Source: DASQDT01 sp036380435
Lineage (GTDB): Bacteria; Acidobacteriota; Blastocatellia; Pyrinomonadales; Pyrinomonadaceae
Length of the DNA: 13,968 bases
Reading direction: 5' to 3'
NCBI GenBank assembly: GCA_036380435.1
Contig: DASVES010000278.1
Coordinates: 1 to 13,968, forward strand
Shown: piece by piece, positions 7,168 to 13,968 of the stretch
How the letters are laid out: each line of letters starts with the position of its first letter
Numbering within the stretch: position 1 is the stretch's first letter
Program-made: the position numbers and the translations under genes
Notes under the pieces: model-generated
What the model was told of the DNA's origin: nothing
Databases searched by the model: none
The model's input: only the letters and a program-made list of their open reading frames with translations

Positions 7168-9596
7168 TCGTATCTTAGAGCCACCATCGGATCGACCTTC
7201 GTCGCGCGCCGGGCCGGCAGGTAGCAGGCGAGGAGGGCGACGGCGGCAAGGAGCAGCGCGACGGCGGAGAAGGTCAGGGGGTCGGTCGCCGTCACGCCGA
7301 AGAGCAGGCTCGACATCAGACGCGTCAGGGCGAAGGCCCCGAGGAGGCCGAGGACGACGCCGGCGAGCGCGAGCAGCAGCCCGTGGCCGACGACCATGCC
7401 GAGCACGTCGCGGCCTTGCGCGCCGAGCGCCATGCGGATGCCGATCTCGTGCGTGCGCTGCGTCACCGTGTAGGACATCACGGCGTAGATGCCGACGACG
7501 GCCAGCAGCAACGCGACCGCGGCGAACACCCCGAGCAGGGTGGTGCTGAAGCGCGCGCGCGCCACCGACGCCGAGAGCAGCTCCTCCATCGTCCGCACGT
7601 CGGAGATGGGCTGGTCGGGGTCAATCGACTGAATCTCGCGCCGCGCCGCCGCGGTGATGGCCGCCGGGTCGGCCGTCGTGCGCGCGACGATGGTCATCGA
7701 CGAATAGGCCAGCTCCGGGTGCGGCCAGTAGACCGTGGGGCGCACCTCGGCGGTCAGATTGTTGAGCCGCACGTCGCCGACGACGCCGATAATCTCGGTC
7801 GGCTGCGGCTCGTTGCTCATCGACACGACGAGACGCTTGCCGAGGGGGTCTTCGCCGGGGAAGTGTTTACGCACCATCGCCTCGTTGACGACGACGACGC
7901 GCCTGATTTCGGTCGCCTCCTGCTCGTTGAAGGTGCGCCCGCGGGTGACGGGGATGTCCATCGTGCGGAAGTAGTTCGTGTCGGTGACGCGCACCTCCGT
8001 CGTCAGGTCTTCGCCCGGCGGCGGCGGTGGCTGGCCCACGATGGTGAAGCGCGTCGCCGCACCTAGCCCAGCGAAGGGCAGGAAGCTGATGGCCCCCGCC
8101 GACTCGACGCCCGGAACGGCCCCGATGCGCGCCACCGCCTCCTTGAAGAAGTTGATCCGCGCTTGCGGCTCCGCGTACTTCCTCGGCAGAGGCACCTGCA
8201 TCGACAGCACGTTCGCCGCGCGGAAGCCCGGATCGACCGAGCGCAGGCGCGCGAAGCTCCGCACCAGCAGCCCGGCCCCGACGAGCATGATGAGCGCCAG
8301 CGCCGTCTCGACGACGACGAACGCGGCGCGCAGACGCCGGCTGCGCGCGCCGCCCGTCGAGCCGCGGCTTCCTTCCTTGAGCGCCTCGTTGTTGTTCAGA
8401 CGCGTGGCCTCGAAGGCGGGCGCGAGGCCAAAGATGATTCCCGTGAGCACGGAGACGGCGAGCGTGAAGCCGAGCACGGGCAGGTTCAGCTCGACGGCGC
8501 CCAGATCGGTGAGGTCGCGCGGGCTGAGGCGGGCCAGAGTCTCCACGCCCCACCACGCCAGCAGCACCCCGAGCGCCCCGCCGACGAGCGCGAGCAGCAC
8601 GCTCTCCGTCAGCAGTTGGCGCACCACTCTCCAGCGCCCCGCTCCCAGCGCGCGGCGGATGGCGATCTCCCGCTGGCGTGCGGCGGCGCGCGCCAGCAGC
8701 AGGTTCGCCACGTTGGCGCACGCTATCAGCAGCAGGAACGCCACCGCCCCGAGCAACACCCACAGCGCCGTGCTGATCTCGCCCGCGAATTGCTGCCTGA
8801 GCGGCACGACCTCGACGCTCCAGCCCTTGTTGAAATCGGCATACTCCCCTTCGAGCTGTGCGGCGACGGAATCCATCTCCGCTTGCGCGCGCTCGCGCGT
8901 CACGCCCGGCTTGAGCCGCGCCACTGACATCATGTAGCGCCCACGGCGGATGCGATGTTGCTCGCCGAGGCCGAAAGGCTCCCACACCTCCGGCTGCTTG
9001 CCCGTGAGCGACCCCTTCTGAATGAGCCACTGGAAGCCGGCCGGCATCACCCCGACGACGGTCGCCGCCTCGCCGCCGAGCGTCATGGTCTTGCCGACCA
9101 CCGAGGGGTCGCCGCCGAAGCGCGACTGCCAGAACGGGTAGCTGAGGACGACGACGGGCGGCGCGTTCTGCGCGGCGTCTTCGGCCGTGAAGCCGCGGCC
9201 GAGGATGGGTTCGACGCCGAGGAGCGAGAACATGTTCGGCGTCGCGCCCTGCACGGGCACCTCCACGGGGTCGCCCATGCCCGTCAGGTTCGAGCGGTAA
9301 TCGACGAAGGCGGCCATGTCCTCGAACACCGTGTTGCGCTCGCCCCAGTCGATGAAGTTGGCGGGCGAGATGACGTTCTGGTGACGGTCGCGCGGCCGGT
9401 TGGCCTCCCACACCATCACCAGCCGTTCGGAATCGCGGTAGGGCAGCTCGCGCAACATCAGCGCGTGCACCACCGAGAAGATGGCCGTGTTCGCCCCCAC
9501 GCCCAGCGCCAGCGCCAGCACCGCCACGGCCGTGAACCCCGGCGACTTCCACATCATCCGCGCGCCGTAGCGCAGGTCTTGCATGAATGTTGTCAT
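7164..9596 (-). CDS. ADOP-type ABC transporter permease (ADOP-3)
   Basis: This 810-residue membrane protein has the same architecture as its neighbours. TM1 is at about 21-45, followed by a periplasmic MacB-like region to about 270. First FtsX segments lie near 275-300, 328-352 and 371-395, a mid-protein segment at about 424-446, a second periplasmic region to about 675, and second FtsX segments near 683-709, 738-760 and 773-793. The signatures CANVANLLLARAAARQREIA and QRTHEIGIRMALGAQ are present. It lacks the SYPDY motif that ADOP-2 and ADOP-4 carry after TM1; the equivalent position reads SPANFIDW, so it belongs to a different sub-branch. The start at 9596 gives MTTFMQDLRYG and is preceded by GAGGTGA at 9607-9601. 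The longer reading from 9674 crosses the heptad array and is rejected. The stop at 7164-7166 falls in the next heptad array. Substrate and ATPase partner are unknown. Confidence 0.96.
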   Translation of the reverse strand: MTTFMQDLRYGARMMWKSPGFTAVAVLALALGVGANTAIFSVVHALMLRELPYRDSERLVMVWEANRPRDRHQNVISPANFIDWGERNTVFEDMAAFVDYRSNLTGMGDPVEVPVQGATPNMFSLLGVEPILGRGFTAEDAAQNAPPVVVLSYPFWQSRFGGDPSVVGKTMTLGGEAATVVGVMPAGFQWLIQKGSLTGKQPEVWEPFGLGEQHRIRRGRYMMSVARLKPGVTRERAQAEMDSVAAQLEGEYADFNKGWSVEVVPLRQQFAGEISTALWVLLGAVAFLLLIACANVANLLLARAAARQREIAIRRALGAGRWRVVRQLLTESVLLALVGGALGVLLAWWGVETLARLSPRDLTDLGAVELNLPVLGFTLAVSVLTGIIFGLAPAFEATRLNNNEALKEGSRGSTGGARSRRLRAAFVVVETALALIMLVGAGLLVRSFARLRSVDPGFRAANVLSMQVPLPRKYAEPQARINFFKEAVARIGAVPGVESAGAISFLPFAGLGAATRFTIVGQPPPPPGEDLTTEVRVTDTNYFRTMDIPVTRGRTFNEQEATEIRRVVVVNEAMVRKHFPGEDPLGKRLVVSMSNEPQPTEIIGVVGDVRLNNLTAEVRPTVYWPHPELAYSSMTIVARTTADPAAITAAARREIQSIDPDQPISDVRTMEELLSASVARARFSTTLLGVFAAVALLLAVVGIYAVMSYTVTQRTHEIGIRMALGAQGRDVLGMVVGHGLLLALAGVVLGLLGAFALTRLMSSLLFGVTATDPLTFSAVALLLAAVALLACYLPARRATKVDPMVALRYE

Positions 9597-9600
9597 CACG

Positions 9601-9607
9601 TCACCTC
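9601..9607 (-). promoter_or_regulatory. Ribosome binding site of ADOP-3
   Basis: GAGGTGA on the minus strand lies four bases before the ATG at 9596 (seven from the GAGG core). It supports this start over the in-frame start at 9674, which has only heptad repeats around it. Confidence 0.75.
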
Positions 9608-9615
9608 TTTCAGAG

Positions 9616-9716
9616 AGTGATGAGTGATAAGTGATGAGTGATAAGAAAGAGAAAGGCGGTTTTACTCTTATCACTTATCACTCATCACTTATCACTTATC
9701 ACTTATCACTTATCAC
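9616..9716. repeat. Heptad palindrome between ADOP-2 and ADOP-3
   Basis: The left arm at 9616-9643 has four units alternating agtgatg and agtgata. The right arm at 9668-9716 has seven inverted units (ttatcac, with one tcatcac), the longest array here. The loop (9644-9667) is purine-rich at first. The last right-arm unit contains the TGA of ADOP-2, so that its codons GAG TGA TAA run straight into the array. This is strikingly AT-rich against the surrounding genes. Confidence 0.96.
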
Positions 9717-12172
9717 TCGTATCTCAGTGCCACCATCGGATCGACCTTCGTCGCGCGCCGCGCGGGGATGTAGCAGGCGAGGAGGGCGACTAAGGCGAGG
9801 GCGAGGGAGATGGCGGCGAAGACGTAGGCGTCCGTCGGGCTGACGCCGAAGAGCAGGCTGGCGATGACGCGGGCCGAGCCGGCGGCCGCGCCGAGGCCGA
9901 GGACGAGGCCGACGAGCGCGAGCGCCATGCCCTGCCGCGTAATCAGCCGGAGGATGTCGCCGCGCTGTGCGCCGAGCGCCATGCGGATGCCGATCTCGTG
10001 CGTGCGCTGCGAGACGGCGTAGGCCAGCACGCTGTAGAGGCCGGTGGCGGCGAGCAGCAAGGCGAGTATGCCGAAGGCGGCGGCGAGCGAGGCGGCCATG
10101 TTCGGCGCCCACAAGGCCCACGTCAGGTGCTCGCGCATCGTCTTCACGTTGTAGAGCGGGACGCGCGCGTCAACCGATTTGGTCGCCTCCCGCAGCGCCT
10201 CCACGTATCGGGCGGGGTCGCCCTGCGCGCGCACGACCAGTGTCATCCCCGACTGGTAGGTCTGGTCGAGCGACACGAACATGAAGGGGCGCGGCGGCTC
10301 GCCGAGCGTGCGGTACTTGCCGTCCTTGACCACGCCGACGACCTCCAACGTCTCGGGGTCGTCGCGCCCGACCTTCACGCGCTTGCCCAGAGGGTCTTCG
10401 CCCGGCCAGTAGCGCGCGGCGAAAGTCTCGTTGATGACCACGGCCTCGGGCTTTGCGCCCGGCAGGTCGTGCGCGTTGAAGTCGCGCCCGCGCAGGAGCG
10501 GAATCTGTAGCGTGTCGAAGTAGCCGGGGCTGACGATGTTGATCTGCACGCCCCGGCCCTCGCCGGGCGGTGGCACAGGCTGCTCGGCCGCGTAGACCGG
10601 CCCCCACGAGGTCGAGCTGTCGCCCAGCGGGAGCAGGTAGGCCGCGCCCGCGCCTTCGACGCCGGGCAACGCTTCGACGCGCTCGATGAGCTGGCGGTAA
10701 AACTCCCTGCCCTGCTCCCTCGTGTAGCCGAACAGACCGGGGTTGAGCGAGGCAGTCATCACGCCCTCGGACGTGAAACCGATGTCAACGGTCTTGGCGT
10801 TGTTGAAGCTCTTGACGAAGAGGCCGGCGCAGACAAGCACGACGAGCGAGAGCGCCATTTGGGAGACGACGAGCAGGTTCCGCATCGAGAAGCGGCGACC
10901 GCGCCCGCGCGCCTGCGGCGTCTCGCCCTTGAGCACCGGGATGAGGTTGGGCCGGGAGGCTTGCAGCGCGGGCGCGAGTCCGAAGGCGAGGCCCGTGAGA
11001 AGTGAGACGGCGAGCGTGAAGATGAGGGCGCGCGCGTCGGGCGCGACGCTGAAGGACATGGCGTAGGGGAGCGCGGGGAAGAAGCCCGTCATCATGTCCG
11101 TGAGCCAGAAGGAGAGCAGCAAGCCCGTGAGTCCGCCGGCCGCGGCGAGCAGCAGGCTTTCGGTCAGCAGTTGGCGGACGATGCGCGCGCGCCCCGCCCC
11201 GAGCGCGAGCCGGACGGCGATCTCGCGCCGCCGCGACACCGAGCGCGCGAGCAAAAGGTTGGCGACGTTGGCGCACGCAATCAACAGCACCAGCCCGACG
11301 ATGGCGAGGGCCAGCCCGCCGCCCATCCGTGCCACGCCGGCCATGTCCTGAAAGCGCGAGTCCTGCTCCGTCACCACGTTGACGCGCGCGCCCTTCGTCC
11401 GCTCGTTCGGGTACGCCTCGTTAAGTCGGCGCGCAATCGTCGAAAGCTCGGCGGCCGCCTGCTCGCGCGTGGCGCCCGGCTTGAGGCGGCCCATCAGCGA
11501 GAGCCAGTGGCTGTCGCGGTCGTTCAGCCAGCTCTGGCCGCCCATCACCTGCTCCTGCATCCCGAGCGGCACGAAGAAGTCCATCCGCAGCGCCCACTTC
11601 GCCCCCGCGAAGTCGTCGGGCGCGACGCCGACGACGGTGAACGGCCGCCCGTTGACGCTGACTGTGCGGCCGACTATCCCGGCGTCCGCCGCGAAGCGGT
11701 TGCGCCACAGGTGTGGGCCGAGCACTATGACGGGGTGCGTGCCGGGCGTGCGCTCCTCCTCGGGCAGGAAGCCGCGGCCCATTCGCATCCTCACGCCGAG
11801 CACGTCGAAGAGGTCGGCGCTGACGAGCTGCCCCCACACCACTTCGCTCTGCGTCTCGTCGCCGACGGCCGCCCGCACCATCTGGTGGCCGACGATGCCG
11901 TCAAGCGTTGTGCTCTGCTCCCGGTAGTCCAGATAGTCGGGGTAGGAGACGTCATCATAGGCGCTCCCATCCGTGGCCTCGAAGAGCGCGACGAGGCGTT
12001 CGGCGTCGCTCACGCCCGCGAGCGGCCGCAGCATGAAGGCGCTCACGCCGCTGAAGATGGCCGTGTTGACACCGATGCCCAGTCCCAGCGTCAGCACCGC
12101 CACGGCCGTAAACCCCGGACTCTTCCGCAGCACGCGCAATCCGTAGCGCAGGTCTTGCAGGAATGTTCTCAT
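9713..12172 (-). CDS. ADOP-type ABC transporter permease (ADOP-2)
   Basis: This protein is 819 residues long and has the standard ADOP layout. TM1 is at about 21-46, with SYPDYLDYR (76-84) in the first periplasmic region, which runs to about 280. First FtsX segments lie near 284-308, 336-358 and 380-402, a mid-protein segment at about 432-454, a second periplasmic region to about 688, and second FtsX segments near 693-718, 746-768 and 782-803. The C-terminus is RATKVDPMVALRYE. It is an inner-membrane permease without an ATPase nearby; its function in transport or envelope stress is inferred from the FtsX/MacB family only. The ATG at 12172 gives MRTFLQDLRYG, matching its paralogs, and has GAGG six bases upstream. 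An in-frame GTG directly before it (12175) would add one residue and is less likely. The stop falls in the heptad array that separates it from ADOP-3. Confidence 0.96.
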   Translation of the reverse strand: MRTFLQDLRYGLRVLRKSPGFTAVAVLTLGLGIGVNTAIFSGVSAFMLRPLAGVSDAERLVALFEATDGSAYDDVSYPDYLDYREQSTTLDGIVGHQMVRAAVGDETQSEVVWGQLVSADLFDVLGVRMRMGRGFLPEEERTPGTHPVIVLGPHLWRNRFAADAGIVGRTVSVNGRPFTVVGVAPDDFAGAKWALRMDFFVPLGMQEQVMGGQSWLNDRDSHWLSLMGRLKPGATREQAAAELSTIARRLNEAYPNERTKGARVNVVTEQDSRFQDMAGVARMGGGLALAIVGLVLLIACANVANLLLARSVSRRREIAVRLALGAGRARIVRQLLTESLLLAAAGGLTGLLLSFWLTDMMTGFFPALPYAMSFSVAPDARALIFTLAVSLLTGLAFGLAPALQASRPNLIPVLKGETPQARGRGRRFSMRNLLVVSQMALSLVVLVCAGLFVKSFNNAKTVDIGFTSEGVMTASLNPGLFGYTREQGREFYRQLIERVEALPGVEGAGAAYLLPLGDSSTSWGPVYAAEQPVPPPGEGRGVQINIVSPGYFDTLQIPLLRGRDFNAHDLPGAKPEAVVINETFAARYWPGEDPLGKRVKVGRDDPETLEVVGVVKDGKYRTLGEPPRPFMFVSLDQTYQSGMTLVVRAQGDPARYVEALREATKSVDARVPLYNVKTMREHLTWALWAPNMAASLAAAFGILALLLAATGLYSVLAYAVSQRTHEIGIRMALGAQRGDILRLITRQGMALALVGLVLGLGAAAGSARVIASLLFGVSPTDAYVFAAISLALALVALLACYIPARRATKVDPMVALRYE

Positions 12173-12178
12173 CACAAG

Positions 12179-12183
12179 CCTCA
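12179..12183 (-). promoter_or_regulatory. Ribosome binding site of ADOP-2
   Basis: TGAGG on the minus strand lies six bases before the ATG at 12172 and directly abuts the heptad array that begins at 12184. It favours ATG 12172 over GTG 12175. Confidence 0.6.
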
Positions 12184-12261
12184 GAGGTTAGAGGTCAGAG
12201 GTCAGAGGTCAGTAAAAACAGGTTGCTTTTCACTAACCTCTAGCCTCTGACCTCTGACCTC
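12184..12261. repeat. Heptad palindrome between ADOP-1 and ADOP-2
   Basis: The left arm at 12184-12211 has gaggtta and then gaggtca three times. The right arm at 12234-12261 has the inverted set (taacctc, tagcctc, tgacctc, tgacctc). The loop of 22 bp includes aaaaa and ctttt. The right arm touches the TGA of ADOP-1 and the left arm touches the ribosome binding site of ADOP-2. The arrays therefore fill almost the entire intergenic space. Confidence 0.96.
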
Positions 12262-13968
12262 TCATTCGTATCTCAAAGCCACCATCGGATCGACCTTCGT
12301 CGCGCGCCGCGCCGGGACGTAGCAGGCGAGGAGGGCGACGAGGGTGAGGACGAGGGAGACGGCGGCGAAGGTCAGGGGGTCGTTGGCGGTGACGCCGAAG
12401 AGGAGGCTCTGCATGGCGCGTGTGGCGGCGAGGGCCGCGGCGAGGCCCAGGCCCACGCCGATGAGCGCGAGCACCATGCCCTGTCGCAGCACGAGCCGCA
12501 GCACGTCGCCGCGTTGCGCGCCGAGCGCCATGCGGATGCCGATCTCGTGCGTGCGTTGCGAGACGACGTAGGCCATCACGCCGTAGAGGCCGAGCGCCGT
12601 CAGAAGCAAGGCGAGTGCGGCGAAGCCCGTCATCAGCGTCATCACGAATCTGGGCGAGGCGACGTTCGTCGTCAGCAGCGTCTCCATCGTCCTGACCTTC
12701 CACACCGGCTGATCCTTGTCTATCGACCACACGGCCGCGCGCACGTCATCGGCCAGACTCATCGGCTCGACTTTCGTGCGCGCCACGAGCGAAGCGAAGA
12801 TGAACGGGGCCTGCGCGTAGGCGTAGTAAATCTGCGGCTGCTGCACCTCGTTGAGTTGGAACTGCTTGGCGTCGCCGACGACGCCGACGACCACGCCGGA
12901 CATCTTGTCGGCGGGCACCTCGATGCGTTTGCCGATGGGGTCTTCGCCGGGCCAGTGTTGTTTGGCGAACATCTGGTTGACGATGAAGACGGTGGGCGAG
13001 TCGGCCTTGTCGCGCTCGTCGAAGGTGCGCCCCGTCGAGAGTGGCAGGCGCATGGTCTCGAAGTAGCCGGGGGCGGCCGTGTTGGTGAGCGCGCGCGGCT
13101 CGCCGCCCGGCGCGGGCGCGGGGCGGTCGGGCAAAACGAACGTGGCCGAGGAGCCGTTGCCGCTAAACGGTATCGCGCGAATCACGGAGGCCGCTTCCAC
13201 ACCCGGCACCTCGCGCACGCGCTCGACCATTCGCCGGTGGAAGTCCCACTGTTGAGCCAGCTCCGGATACTTGTTGCGCGGCAGCCTGTATTCCAACGTC
13301 AGAAGTTTCTCGGGCGCGAAGCCGGGGCTGGTGTTGAGCAGGCGGTAGAAGCTGTTGACGAGCAGGCCCGCGCCGACTAAGAGCACGAGCGACAGCGCCA
13401 CTTCGGAGACGATGAAAATGCTGCGGAGTCGTCCGCGCGCGCCGCCCGTGCCCGTCGTGCGGCCTTCCTTGAGCGACTCGTTCAAGTCGGGCTTCGACAG
13501 GTGCAGCGCCGGCATCAACCCGAACACCACGCCGGTGAGCAGGGAGACGCCGAGCGTGAAGAGCAGGACGCGCGCGTCGAGGCGGGGCGACTGTCCGCCG
13601 GGAAGCTCGCCGGGGTTTAAGGACATCAGCAGGTCAACGCCCCACAGCGCGAGGAGCGCGCCGAGCACGCCGCCCGCCAGACTGATGAGCACCGACTCGG
13701 TGATGAACTGTCTCATCAGACGCCACCGGCTCGCCCCCAGCGCCGCGCGCAGGGCCACCTCCTTGACGCGCGATGCGCCGCGCGCCAAAAGCAGGTTGGC
13801 GATGTTGGCGCAGCCGATGAGCAGGATGAAGCCGACGGCCGCGAGCAATATCAACAGCGCCGGTCGCACGTCCTCGACCAGCATCTCCTGCAAGCCGACG
13901 AGGCGAGCGACCCTCCCGCGGTTCTCCGCGGGGTAAGCCGCCTCCAAACGGTTCGAGATGGCGGCCAC
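12262..13968 (-). CDS. ADOP-type ABC transporter permease, N-terminus outside window (ADOP-1)
   Basis: The visible 568 residues are the C-terminal two thirds of an ADOP; roughly 240 N-terminal residues, including TM1 and most of the first periplasmic region, lie beyond the right edge. The first visible codon is GTG, but it is internal, not a start. Visible are first FtsX segments (near residues 36-62, 88-112 and 132-154 of this fragment), the mid-protein segment (about 183-204), the second periplasmic region (about 210-435) and the second FtsX domain (segments near 441-467, 496-516 and 530-551). CANIANLLLARGASRVKEVA and QRTHEIGIRMALGAQ are clear family signatures, and it ends RATKVDPMVALRYE. 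Its stop is TGA in GAATGA, where the other three have GAGTGA. It is the first of four permeases in the same direction; the promoter of the cluster must lie outside. Confidence 0.95.
   Translation of the reverse strand: MAAISNRLEAAYPAENRGRVARLVGLQEMLVEDVRPALLILLAAVGFILLIGCANIANLLLARGASRVKEVALRAALGASRWRLMRQFITESVLISLAGGVLGALLALWGVDLLMSLNPGELPGGQSPRLDARVLLFTLGVSLLTGVVFGLMPALHLSKPDLNESLKEGRTTGTGGARGRLRSIFIVSEVALSLVLLVGAGLLVNSFYRLLNTSPGFAPEKLLTLEYRLPRNKYPELAQQWDFHRRMVERVREVPGVEAASVIRAIPFSGNGSSATFVLPDRPAPAPGGEPRALTNTAAPGYFETMRLPLSTGRTFDERDKADSPTVFIVNQMFAKQHWPGEDPIGKRIEVPADKMSGVVVGVVGDAKQFQLNEVQQPQIYYAYAQAPFIFASLVARTKVEPMSLADDVRAAVWSIDKDQPVWKVRTMETLLTTNVASPRFVMTLMTGFAALALLLTALGLYGVMAYVVSQRTHEIGIRMALGAQRGDVLRLVLRQGMVLALIGVGLGLAAALAATRAMQSLLFGVTANDPLTFAAVSLVLTLVALLACYVPARRATKVDPMVALRYE

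Noticed and set aside
9597..9674. N-terminal extension of ADOP-3 to 9674
   Set aside because: It also runs through heptad repeats, and the start at 9596 has GAGGTGA upstream and matches its paralogs.
9616..9716. Heptad arrays as a CRISPR array
   Set aside because: Units are 7 bp, contiguous and without spacers, and arms are inverted; no cas genes are present.
12212..12233. Heptad palindromes as classical intrinsic terminators
   Set aside because: The stems lie between co-directional genes and are not followed by a U-tract; the arm reaches the next gene's ribosome binding site. Partial attenuation remains possible.
12262..13968. MacB transporter with its own ATPase domain
   Set aside because: No Walker A, signature or Walker B motif is present in any of the four permeases, so they are permease-only proteins.

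Overview
The window is a GC-rich block of bacterial DNA in which every supported gene lies on the minus strand. The organism is most likely an acidobacterium (Acidobacteriota). The evidence is four consecutive large permeases of the ADOP type (acidobacterial duplicated orphan permease: MacB-like periplasmic region plus two FtsX domains, no ATPase), an arrangement known mainly from that phylum. I cannot assign a lower rank from sequence alone.

Layout in transcription order, from high to low coordinates: ADOP-1 (12262 to the right edge, N-terminus missing), ADOP-2 (9713-12172), ADOP-3 (7164-9596), ADOP-4 (4603-7050), a non-coding block of small palindromes (about 4205-4570), an exported HEAT-repeat protein (2932-4200), a vestige of another ADOP 3' end (2836-2877), an NtrC-type sigma-54 response regulator (1319-2704), and an NtrY-like membrane histidine kinase that overlaps the regulator by ATGA and runs off the left edge (1-1322). 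The kinase is open to the window edge and its C-terminal tip is missing.

The most unusual feature is in the spacers. Each ADOP stop codon runs straight into a tandem array of 7-bp units. In three of the five spacers that array is followed by a short loop and the same heptamer in inverted orientation, ending just before the next gene. A fourth spacer has a degenerate pair. The heptamer differs between spacers (gaggtca, agtgata, gtgagca, agcgatt/agctgtt), but the architecture is the same. The fifth spacer, after ADOP-4, has only one arm. About 1.7 kb further on, after the HEAT gene, an ADOP-like C-terminus (VALRYE-stop) appears without its gene but with its heptad palindrome. The simplest reading is that a fifth ADOP was replaced by the palindrome block and HEAT gene, leaving its last codons and its 3' cap.

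Functionally, the ADOPs should be inner-membrane proteins with large periplasmic domains that need an ATPase encoded elsewhere, or that act without one. The HEAT protein is probably an exported or membrane-anchored scaffold. The regulator and kinase form a translationally coupled two-component pair that may control this cluster or genes beyond the left edge; the sequence does not show the target. No tRNA, rRNA, CRISPR, transposase or ABC ATPase was found.
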